Source: Kistimonas asteriae (GTDB taxonomy: Bacteria; Pseudomonadota; Gammaproteobacteria; Pseudomonadales; Endozoicomonadaceae). From it: 64,000 nucleotides of DNA. Positions 19,447-26,672 of this stretch are shown piece after piece. A program made the position numbers and the translations under genes. Under the pieces are notes generated by a model that saw only the letters and a program-made list of their open reading frames with translations, did no database searches and was not told where the DNA came from. The DNA is taken from the NCBI RefSeq assembly GCF_018263925.1, contig NZ_JAEVHF010000005.1:62001-126000 (forward strand), in the 5' to 3' direction. Positions within the stretch are counted from its first letter, which is position 1. Every line of letters begins with the position of its first letter.

Positions 19447-20595
19447 TTATTCCCAAGGTTTGTTAACGGGTTTCAGATTTCTCATGAACAGCACATTGTT
19501 ACGGAACCGGTCCCAATTCGCATAGATATGATAAAACTCCTGTGCTGTCACTGATCCCTTGACCGGGTTAAATTTACCGACAGAGTAGTTTTCATCCTGA
19601 TCAATAATGGCCCTGATGATATTGCGATTAAATAAATTCAGGTGAAAATAAATCACTTCATTATTACTCAATGCCGTTTCCAGTCGTACGACAGAAATTC
19701 GGGCATTGTTCACATTGCGTACATAGTTGGTTCTCTCCCTCATTGCAGGTGACCGGTCCAGCCGCCTGATGGCTTGCTGAATATTGGCAAAAGTCAGTTC
19801 TGTCCCGCCATAGACATCTTTAGCCGGGCCTTTCGCCGCTACCCCAAGTCCTTTGATCGTGGAGTTGTTACCGAAATGGATAATATTATGGAAACCTCGT
19901 CCTCTCATGGCGGGGCGTCCCAGCGTAGCTTTTAAGTCATGCGAAGCTTCGTCTTTATAGGTGCGCATTTCGTCAAATGCTTTGGCATCAGCACCAAAGG
20001 CATCACCACCCTGAAGTGGCAGGCGATCCATAAGAGAGTTCGGTACGTCATTCTCAACCGGGTTATCATTTTCCTGTTCATGATCAGCGACCAGCGCAGG
20101 TAAAAGAACCTGAGGATTGACAACATCATTAACCGGTTGCTCATTATTCAACTGCTGCAGTTCCGGCTCAGGATTCAGCCCCAGATTCAGCGCAGGCATC
20201 TGCTGATCTTGCAATGGGTTATTGACCGGCTGACCTTCTTCACCAGGTTGAGCCCGGCGTAGTATTGCATCCAAGTCTTTGGATGATTTGACCGTACCTA
20301 GAAACTCCAAAAATTGCGATGAAATCTTGCTGAGTTTCTGTCCCTCCATGTCTTTACCTACTTCATTTTTCAAAACCGCCTTCTTAATGTCGGTCGTTAA
20401 CGTTGTACGCTGTTTCGCAGTAACATCGCTCCACTCTAATAGTTGTGCGGGAAAAGACGATTTGTCTGAAAAATTTCCATTCAAGGTAGAGCAGGACAGT
20501 GTATTTCTTTTTTGATCAAAACCAGATGTAAGCAATGATGAATTATTTTTCACATCACGCTTACCCTTTAGATCCATCCTTTGTATTTGCATCAT
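19447..20595 (-). CDS. Putative eCIS cargo protein, unknown function
   Basis: 382 residues, soluble, with no signal peptide or membrane segment. The start MMQIQRMDLKGK carries an IQRM motif like the QRK motifs of neighbouring cargo candidates, but the ribosome site is weak. The middle (about 115-200) is Gln/Asn/Pro-rich and looks disordered. The C-terminal 170 residues look globular (RGFHNIIHFGNNSTIKGLG, then VRLETALSNNEVIYFHLNLF). The region is visibly more AT-rich than the structural eCIS genes. I do not recognise the C-terminal domain; an effector is inferred from position only. Confidence 0.6.
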   Translation of the reverse strand: MMQIQRMDLKGKRDVKNNSSLLTSGFDQKRNTLSCSTLNGNFSDKSSFPAQLLEWSDVTAKQRTTLTTDIKKAVLKNEVGKDMEGQKLSKISSQFLEFLGTVKSSKDLDAILRRAQPGEEGQPVNNPLQDQQMPALNLGLNPEPELQQLNNEQPVNDVVNPQVLLPALVADHEQENDNPVENDVPNSLMDRLPLQGGDAFGADAKAFDEMRTYKDEASHDLKATLGRPAMRGRGFHNIIHFGNNSTIKGLGVAAKGPAKDVYGGTELTFANIQQAIRRLDRSPAMRERTNYVRNVNNARISVVRLETALSNNEVIYFHLNLFNRNIIRAIIDQDENYSVGKFNPVKGSVTAQEFYHIYANWDRFRNNVLFMRNLKPVNKPWE

Positions 20596-20715
20596 GCACT
20601 CACAAAATCGTCACGTAGACAAAGCCTAACTCAATGAATAGCATTCCATAGACTTTACAATAAGAAAAATCCAAAAACCGATTAATATTCCTGACATAAT
20701 ACAGACCAAGAACAA

Positions 20716-21348
20716 CTAAATAACATTCTGAGTTCTTAACGTTTGCTGATAATTTCGCAAGTTACCTCTGACATTATTGACCGGCAAAGGCCCATGCCCT
20801 ACGGGCTCATCAATCTGAGTACCACCTGCATCCCCCAGATTTGCAGGCCAGAAGAAGAGATTGCGTGGATCATTAGCCAGATTAGCGACCATATCATCAA
20901 TTTCAGTATTTAGAGTGCCTTCATCATACGTAGGATTTGCGATTGTCCCAGTATTAGGAATATTAGCCTGTGGTATACCGCCACCAACATTAACCCCATT
21001 TGCATTCGCTACAGCTGTAGCCAAGTCTGGAGACGTTGTCAGCATATCTTCAATTCCATCACGCACCATTGCATAAGGCACATGATGATTGCACCAGCCT
21101 GGAGCAGCACCTGCATTGACATAGCCACTGTTCACAGCTGCAGTGTTACGCTCAGCATTCGTCATAGAAACCCTGGCATGCCGCATGGCATTAATATTGT
21201 CTCCCCCCGGGCGCTGATAGGCTGGTGCATAGGCAAGTGCAGTCAGCATCTGTATAGGCTGACTATTACTCATACATTTATTTCTTACACCGGAATCTAA
21301 ACGAACTCCCTTTTCTTTATGTTTTACTGTTTGCAATGTAGCATACAT
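20716..21348 (-). CDS. Putative eCIS cargo protein with NHHVPY motif
   Basis: 210 residues beginning MYATLQTVKHKEKG at ATG 21348, which has AAGGA 7-8 nt upstream; the ATG at 21354 is too close to that site, and an internal ATG at 21273 is another option. An N-terminal leader of about 30 residues ends near QPIQMLTALAYAPAY. The globular part carries WCNHHVPYAMVRDGIEDML, a paired-histidine motif resembling those of HNH/AHH-type nuclease toxins or other metal enzymes, but the rest does not let me assign a family. The location among AT-rich genes after DUF4157 suggests a delivered toxin. Confidence 0.6.
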   Translation of the reverse strand: MYATLQTVKHKEKGVRLDSGVRNKCMSNSQPIQMLTALAYAPAYQRPGGDNINAMRHARVSMTNAERNTAAVNSGYVNAGAAPGWCNHHVPYAMVRDGIEDMLTTSPDLATAVANANGVNVGGGIPQANIPNTGTIANPTYDEGTLNTEIDDMVANLANDPRNLFFWPANLGDAGGTQIDEPVGHGPLPVNNVRGNLRNYQQTLRTQNVI

Positions 21349-21418
21349 AAGCATTTCCTTTATAAAAACCTTATCTATTAAACATCAAACCCAAAAAATC
21401 AAAACCAACAGTTAAAAA

Positions 21419-22210
21419 TCACTCCTTATTAGAAAGCCCATTAAAAACCTGAAGATATTTATTATGCCCTCTCCAATTAGCAATATTACCTGCACCTATT
21501 GCCGAAGTACCTGAAACTGTTACAACATGCTTTGGATTTAATGCATCAATGTGTTTTGCTGATGTTTCATATACATTTTCTTCTTTATCCGAACGGCCCA
21601 GATTTGCTTCCAATATTAGCAAATCCAAATTATCCCACCTACTATTAAGTCGACGTAATATCCTAGGTACTGCCCGCTGATCAAGCGCGTCTTCTTTTGT
21701 ATTATATGCTGCTGGAGCATTGGTTATCTTCACTACCCAGTGAGCATCAAGTTTAAGCAAATCAGCCGTAGCTTTAATTTCTTTCAACTTAGGACTATCA
21801 TGTAAAAGTACACCTATCCATATTTTTTTCCCTTTCCCTCCTGTAATATCTTTCGATCTGGGATCAATTAACAAACTCGCCAATGATTGCTGAGCATTTT
21901 CCAAATCAAGTTCATAAATGACTTCATCATCAATCAAATCCTTCAACAGTTGTTTCTGGTTATTATCATCCAACTCGTCAGAAAGCCTTTTAGGATTGTA
22001 CTGTATTATTTCGGCAACATCCTCAAAACTATTTAATTCGCGCCCTTCAGGATTCGTCTTTATTTTTCTTTGTACTAACCCACTTCCACCCCACATTTTT
22101 TTCGGTATACAATCAGAATTTCTCTGATTAAAAACAACATGATCACCTCCTAGTTTTTTTTGCTTAACAGCATCACAAGAAGGCACGTTCTTTTTCTTTT
22201 CCATATACAC
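21419..22210 (-). CDS. Putative eCIS cargo protein, unknown function
   Basis: 263 residues if started at GTG 22210 (MYMEKKKNVPSC), which is preceded by GGAG at 9 nt; the frame extends to ATG 22234 with no ribosome site. A basic N-terminus of about 45 residues ends in SGLVQRKIKTNP, the same VQRK motif as in the DUF4157 protein. The rest is an alpha/beta soluble domain (KKIWIGVLLHDSPKL; NLDLLILEANLGRS; KHVVTVSGTSAIGAGNI) that I do not recognise. Strongly AT-rich compared with upstream eCIS genes, so probably acquired separately. Confidence 0.6.
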   Translation of the reverse strand: MYMEKKKNVPSCDAVKQKKLGGDHVVFNQRNSDCIPKKMWGGSGLVQRKIKTNPEGRELNSFEDVAEIIQYNPKRLSDELDDNNQKQLLKDLIDDEVIYELDLENAQQSLASLLIDPRSKDITGGKGKKIWIGVLLHDSPKLKEIKATADLLKLDAHWVVKITNAPAAYNTKEDALDQRAVPRILRRLNSRWDNLDLLILEANLGRSDKEENVYETSAKHIDALNPKHVVTVSGTSAIGAGNIANWRGHNKYLQVFNGLSNKE

Positions 22211-22356
22211 AATCAAAAGCTCCAACAATAACATTAAAAAAACCGACCACGAAAATCATGCTGAAAATATGTATTCTATATCGCCCAACAATTCAGAAAC
22301 CAAAAATAACTAATTGTATATAATTGTCAAATGTAAAAGTTAGAACGTAGGAGAAA

Positions 22357-22752
22357 TCATATTAATCTATGCCCCACATACTCAGCCCGCTCTCCCATAT
22401 AGTCAGCTTCTCTTTCCAAAGCCGGGCTATCATTAATCGCCTGCCCTGCAAACTGCGTCGTCGGTGCTACCCGCCCCTGCGCCTGTTGCACCACATGCCA
22501 GGCTTCATGGGAAACGTGCCTGTCTTGTCCTGGCGCCATATGAATCTCGCTCCCCTGCGCATAAGCGTGGGCATTCAACTGTGCGGGTTTCGGTGAGTTA
22601 TAATGTACGCTTACATGATCCATACTCATACCGGAAAGGTGTTCAATCCCCGCCTTAACATGATTGGGCAAACCGGTATTATTTGCCTTGCGTTGTACGA
22701 GTGACCGTTGATGTTGTGGAATCTCTTTTTGTCGTTCCTGTTGTTGATACAT
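22357..22752 (-). CDS. DUF4157 (eCIS core) zinc-protease-like protein
   Basis: 131 residues: a polar N-terminus MYQQQERQKEIPQHQRSLVQRK followed by the DUF4157 domain (LPNHVKAGIEHLSGMSMDHV, then IHMAPGQDRHVSHEAWHVVQQ). HEAWH is the HExxH zinc site of the family and EREADYMGERA supplies a downstream acidic residue. DUF4157 genes are frequently found in eCIS loci, often at the start of cargo proteins; whether they act as proteases, maturation factors or loading domains is not settled. Here it is a stand-alone protein beside cargo candidates that share its VQRK motif. ATG 22752 has AAGGAGA 6 nt upstream. Confidence 0.85.
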   Translation of the reverse strand: MYQQQERQKEIPQHQRSLVQRKANNTGLPNHVKAGIEHLSGMSMDHVSVHYNSPKPAQLNAHAYAQGSEIHMAPGQDRHVSHEAWHVVQQAQGRVAPTTQFAGQAINDSPALEREADYMGERAEYVGHRLI

Positions 22753-22798
22753 AACACTCTCCTTGTATTTCTGTGATCAATATATTCAGTGATAACTA

Positions 22799-23737
22799 TC
22801 AACCTATCACTGAAAATCCGGAGCCCATCCGTTCCAGCAAATACACCAGCTCAGGTTTACACGTCTCTAACTGCCAGTCGTCGTCGAGGCCACAACCATA
22901 GAACCAGACGGGTTCGCCCTTGGCGAGGCCCTTCACCGCAAGCCGTTTGAAATCAGCCTTTTCCAGGGCTTTCTGTGAAGGTTTGTTATCGGGAAAAACT
23001 GCCGTATACAGTGCATTAATGCCCAGCCTCACGGCCTGCTGTGCAACCAGCGCCGTCGCCCTCGGTCCGTAGCCTTTTCCCTGGCAATCCGTTCCCATCC
23101 AGAAATAAAAAAACGCCACATCGCCCACCAACGCCAATCCACAGATACCGGAAAAACCAAAATCCCGATGCATCACGGCATACGTCACACTCTGCTCATT
23201 GGCCTGTTCCTGCCGCCACCAACGGTCAATGTCTTTTCGGTTTTTCATAGGCGGAAGATTCACTCGCCGGGCAATCGCCGGATCACGAAACTGGAATAAC
23301 ATAGCAGGCAGATGACGTTCATCCACGGGTTCAAGGGATATATCGCCATCTTTAGCAAACCGTCGCTCAAACCATGCCAATGATCTCCAATAACGATCCC
23401 GTGCCGCCAGCTCCTCAATCAGCGCCTGAATATCCTCATCCTCTGGCTGCAGCTGTCGTGCACGAACAAGGTGGGACAGCGCCGCCTCAGGCCTTCCTGT
23501 CGCTACTTCACACAGGGCAAGGTTAAAACGGGTCGCAGGATTATCCCCGTAGCGACTGAGACAGGTCCGGTAACAGCCCTTGGCCAGCGCCCAGAAACCA
23601 TCCTTTAATGCCTGGCACCCCAGATCAAAGCACCACTGGGCGCGTGATCTGGCCGGGATCAGTGATGCAGGTTTCTGTTCCTGAGCAGGTAAAGGCAACC
23701 CGCCCAACAATGTAGTGTCGGTAATCAGTAGCGACAT
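22799..23737 (-). CDS. TPR-GNAT fusion protein (putative N-acetyltransferase)
   Basis: 312 residues. The first 115 form two to three TPR-like helical repeats (FDLGCQALKDGFWALAKGCY, TRFNLALCEVATGRPEAALS). The C-terminal 180 residues are a GNAT acetyltransferase with the acetyl-CoA loop QGKGYG and the following helix RATALVAQQAV. GNATs move acetyl from acetyl-CoA to an amine. It lies between the holin and DUF4157 genes on the eCIS strand. It could modify a cargo or particle protein, or be a cargo toxin itself. There is no signal peptide and no MY-type leader, so an accessory cytoplasmic role is favoured. Confidence 0.75.
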   Translation of the reverse strand: MSLLITDTTLLGGLPLPAQEQKPASLIPARSRAQWCFDLGCQALKDGFWALAKGCYRTCLSRYGDNPATRFNLALCEVATGRPEAALSHLVRARQLQPEDEDIQALIEELAARDRYWRSLAWFERRFAKDGDISLEPVDERHLPAMLFQFRDPAIARRVNLPPMKNRKDIDRWWRQEQANEQSVTYAVMHRDFGFSGICGLALVGDVAFFYFWMGTDCQGKGYGPRATALVAQQAVRLGINALYTAVFPDNKPSQKALEKADFKRLAVKGLAKGEPVWFYGCGLDDDWQLETCKPELVYLLERMGSGFSVIG

Positions 23738-23880
23738 AGTCCTTTGCCTGAGTTAGAAAACATCAACAGAAACGAATGAAAAGAAAGTGATACAAAACCA
23801 CGTCTAATCGTTTTGTATCACGATAGAATCAGAAACGTTTTTTCTTATTCATCTGCACATGATGAGCAATACGCAGTGGG

Positions 23881-24396
23881 TTAGCGCATCAGCAAATTGG
23901 TTTTATCCCGACTGGACTGAGTTGTACCAAAGAAAAACTGCATGGAGCCAATCCACGCCGTCGAGAGGGCCCCGAGCATCACCTGCAGTACTGCTTCATT
24001 TTCCGGTGCGACCTTGCCAGTAATCATGGCCGTCAACACACTGAAGAAGCCCAGGGTCAGCAGCACAGCCAGAATCCCCGGCATTTTGTCCTTCAATGCC
24101 CGCTGCCGCGCCCGTGCATCCGCCTTATCGTCATACAGCAGCCGGTGTTCCCGGATGCCCAGTTCCTTGAGCTGTACCCGTACTTCTTTTTCCAACAACT
24201 TGAGTTTGTTCAGGTCTTCGACCCGCGCAGAACCCAGTGTGACTGCAATATCGTCTTCCGTCGCCTGCGGATCATTCAGCAGATTTTCCGCCAGCATACT
24301 GACCGCCACTCCTGCCAGTGGTCCCCCCAGCATCCCTGCCAGGGTCGGTGCCACACTGCTGACCAGCTCTTTCCACTGGGAACCTTTCTTGTCCAT
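23881..24396 (-). CDS. Three-TM holin-like protein
   Basis: 171 residues: an N-terminal amphipathic or hydrophobic region (WKELVSSVAPTLAGMLGGPLAGVAVSMLAE), a charged helical middle and two C-terminal membrane segments (ILAVLLTLGFFSVLTAMITG and VLQVMLGALSTAWIGSMQFFF). This is the pattern of the three-TM holin family of gene transfer agents and phages. Such holins permeabilise the inner membrane so that endolysin reaches the wall. A lysozyme gene is present in the same locus (28633-29046), so the pair would release injection particles by lysis. It sits directly after the antiterminator gene, as in lambdoid lysis modules. Confidence 0.72.
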   Translation of the reverse strand: MDKKGSQWKELVSSVAPTLAGMLGGPLAGVAVSMLAENLLNDPQATEDDIAVTLGSARVEDLNKLKLLEKEVRVQLKELGIREHRLLYDDKADARARQRALKDKMPGILAVLLTLGFFSVLTAMITGKVAPENEAVLQVMLGALSTAWIGSMQFFFGTTQSSRDKTNLLMR

Positions 24397-24468
24397 ATAA
24401 TCCTCCTTGCTATATGGCTCAGAATGGCCCGGTTAACAACCGGGCCGGTACTACTCAGGCATTGTCGC

Positions 24469-25011
24469 TTATGAATCGCTGTGCAACTGCCAGGACAGAT
24501 GCGACAGCGCCTGATTCTCCGCATCACAGAGGTGCCGGAAGACATCCTCGTAGCGATGTTGCCAGCGACGCTCCCAGTTACGCTTGTCGATCCCGGCAAA
24601 GCGGTAGCGGGAACGCGCACTCATCGGCTTGCGTCCACTGCCATGGCATTCATCACACTCCATACCATTGCGCCGCAGGCCTCGCCCCCGGCATGCCGGA
24701 CAATGTGATGTCTGCAGGCTCTCATAACAGGCCAGCTGGGCCAGTTTGGTCAGCAGTGTGCCACGCGCACGCCACTGCCCTTTCTTCGCCAGAGATTTCA
24801 CCAGACCGCTCACCAGCTTGACCAGAGACTCGGCACAGCTGCTATCCTGGCAATATTTGGTGCGCGCCAATACATACGACAGCTGATTAAGGTTCCCCAT
24901 ACTCAGGGCAACCGCGATATCTTCCCAGCGGAGTCTATTGTGACCTCCTGAAACATCAGACCAGGATGGACTCTTCGGATTCAGTAGTAATAAATAACGT
25001 GCCGTTTCCAT
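24469..25011 (-). CDS. Phage lambda-Q-type antitermination protein
   Basis: 180 residues. The N-terminus (LLLLNPKSPSWSDVSG ... LRWEDIAVALSMGNL) matches the opening of Q antiterminators of lambdoid phages. The middle has a zinc-binding pair CPACRGRG and CDECHGSG with the usual CxxCxGxG spacing. Q proteins bind DNA near a promoter, load onto a paused RNA polymerase and let it pass terminators into late genes. Finding one inside an eCIS locus, immediately before the holin, implies antitermination control of lysis and cargo genes. The start ATG 25011 lies 9 bp after the HTH gene stop with GAGG at 8 nt. Confidence 0.78.
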   Translation of the reverse strand: METARYLLLLNPKSPSWSDVSGGHNRLRWEDIAVALSMGNLNQLSYVLARTKYCQDSSCAESLVKLVSGLVKSLAKKGQWRARGTLLTKLAQLACYESLQTSHCPACRGRGLRRNGMECDECHGSGRKPMSARSRYRFAGIDKRNWERRWQHRYEDVFRHLCDAENQALSHLSWQLHSDS

Positions 25012-25020
25012 AAGCTGACC

Positions 25021-25263
25021 TCACACTCCCTGGTTCTGTTGACGATTTTGTTGATTCTTCTGACGCAGACGGTAACGGGCATAGGGCCTGTAGATCCCTT
25101 CCCAGCTGATTTCACCACCGCTTTTTTCGATAATTTCCAGTGACTGAAGAGGTCCCGGGGCCCGCTCCATGCGCCGCCAGGCGGCAATCGTACGGCGAGG
25201 TACATCAAACAACTCTGCCGCTACCTCGTCAGAGAGCTTCTGGATAAAGACAGCCAATTCCAT
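25021..25263 (-). CDS. Small phage-like helix-turn-helix DNA-binding protein
   Basis: 80 residues. A helix-turn-helix is visible at about 8-35 (KLSDEVAAELFDVPRRTIAAW), followed by WEGIYRPYARYRLRQK and a Gln/Asn-rich basic tail. It resembles Cro-like or excisionase-like phage regulators. It precedes the Q-type gene by 9 bp in the same operon. ATG 25263 has AAAGGG upstream. It may bind the leader region just upstream (25264-25733). Confidence 0.65.
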   Translation of the reverse strand: MELAVFIQKLSDEVAAELFDVPRRTIAAWRRMERAPGPLQSLEIIEKSGGEISWEGIYRPYARYRLRQKNQQNRQQNQGV

Positions 25264-25733
25264 GATGATTTCCCTTTAACTCCTGTCTTATAGGCCTGAA
25301 AGGCATTACCCGAAGCACCGGTTTCCTTCCCCGGACATGCAGGTATGCGCCATACCACTGGACAGGCGTGGTTTTCTGGGCTGTTCAGCAGGGGGAAATC
25401 AACCGGCTTCACCTCGGGCCTGCACCAACGAGTTCTGCGAGCACGGTCTATAACCGGGGGCATGGAAATACCATGTCCGGACACAGACGCACCGCCGGAC
25501 TCATGGTTCGGTTGCCGGTACAGCAACAGGCAGGGAAATGCAGGGGATACTCTCAGGGAGTAACCAGGCTTATCGACACTTCACCGCTGGCTTCACTGGT
25601 GCACCGACAGTCACAAACAGGGATTGCAAGCCACGTCTTATTAGCGGAGTCGTTTTTGTGACGAAGCATCGCCTGTTTGCAGGCGTATTGAAAGCAAGGC
25701 TTTGACTAGTTAGTCCGAGGTCTGAGCACGGGC
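25264..25733 (-). other. 470-bp gene-free region before the regulator/lysis module
   Basis: No frame here has a convincing start and ribosome site. Two inverted repeats stand out: GTCACAAA with TTTGTGAC about 40 bp apart (about 25609-25661) and the hairpin CGCCTG/CAGGCG at 25670-25685. A third, CATGG/CCATG, lies near 25460-25475. The region lies between the structural genes and the HTH-Q-holin module and could contain a promoter, a Q-binding site with a pause or terminator, or a structured RNA. It is GC-richer than the cargo genes. I cannot assign a known RNA family. Confidence 0.45.
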
Positions 25734-26672
25734 TCAGTGTGTTGGAAAGGTAATATCGACACTGGCGGGTATCCGTTGGCCATTGTCATCACGCTGCACT
25801 TCAAGCACTTGCTTGCCGGTTGCGGTGTCTGTCGGGGCATGCTCAGCCCAAAGCAGGTATTCACCGTCAGGCAGGTCAGGAAAGAAATAGAAACCGTCGT
25901 TGGCCGGCGTGATCGCCCAGCGCTCAGGGCTGCCGACGGAGCGGGCATGAATAGTGATATCATCCGGCGCAAAGTCAAACGGTGCAGAGATAAAACCGGA
26001 AACAGCCAGGTTGTGCTCCGGACCGGTGTCCCAGTCATCCGGTAGATGATCCATATTGCCAATCCGGGTCTGCAGGTTAGCCACAACCGGTGCCGTTACC
26101 GGGGTATGCACAGGCACGGGCACGGTCAACTCCAGGTTCAGTACCGGCTTGGGATGGGCGCCCAGCGCATTCCAGAACTCCCCCTGCGTACGTTTACTGT
26201 CCTGATCCAGTAACATTTTCATCACTACGCCCGAGGGACCGGGATCGTAGCTCTGCTCCTGCAATAACTCAATTGGCATGGTCTGATGCCGCCCGAGTCC
26301 CTGTACAACACGTGACAACAGATATTGCTCCACCAGCGCCCGTTCCTGCAGCCCCATGCTCCAGGCGCTGATCATATAGTTCAGATCGACCAAACGGGGT
26401 TGCCGCCCAATGGTTTTCTGGCTGCGGTCCTCACTGACCGCCATCACCGGAAAGGCTTCACCATAACGACGCTCAAGATTCTCCTGCAGGCTATAGAGAT
26501 AAATATTGAGCACCGGCACTTCCGGCAGGCTGCTGACAAACTCCTTGTCTGGCACTTCGAAGCTGACCTGAACACTCTCATCGCCGACAGCACTGGCCAG
26601 CACATCCCGCTCTATCAACGTTTTCAGGGTACGGGTGACGGCCACAAAGGGAGCAATATAGTCATTGGTCAT
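25734..26672 (-). CDS. eCIS tail terminator, Pvc16/Afp16-like (DUF4255)
   Basis: 312 residues. The first 185 residues are the DUF4255/Pvc16 N-terminal domain (FVAVTRTLKTLIERDVL; VLNIYLYSLQENLERR; RLVDLNYMISAWS). A C-terminal beta domain (about 215-312) resembles carboxypeptidase-regulatory or PEGA sandwiches (ANDGFYFFPDLPDGEYLLWA). In Afp, Afp16 caps the sheath and tube and terminates tail elongation. ATG 26672 overlaps the AAA ATPase stop by 4 bp (ATGA), so the genes are translationally coupled. The extra C-terminal domain is longer than the minimal family member. Confidence 0.88.
   Translation of the reverse strand: MTNDYIAPFVAVTRTLKTLIERDVLASAVGDESVQVSFEVPDKEFVSSLPEVPVLNIYLYSLQENLERRYGEAFPVMAVSEDRSQKTIGRQPRLVDLNYMISAWSMGLQERALVEQYLLSRVVQGLGRHQTMPIELLQEQSYDPGPSGVVMKMLLDQDSKRTQGEFWNALGAHPKPVLNLELTVPVPVHTPVTAPVVANLQTRIGNMDHLPDDWDTGPEHNLAVSGFISAPFDFAPDDITIHARSVGSPERWAITPANDGFYFFPDLPDGEYLLWAEHAPTDTATGKQVLEVQRDDNGQRIPASVDITFPTH

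Noticed and set aside
25345..25661. Plus-strand open frames in the 470-bp region
   Set aside because: No ribosome sites, overlapping frames, no protein-like composition.
25264..25733. Group II intron or retron remnant
   Set aside because: I looked for a domain V-like hairpin and a reverse transcriptase; neither could be shown.
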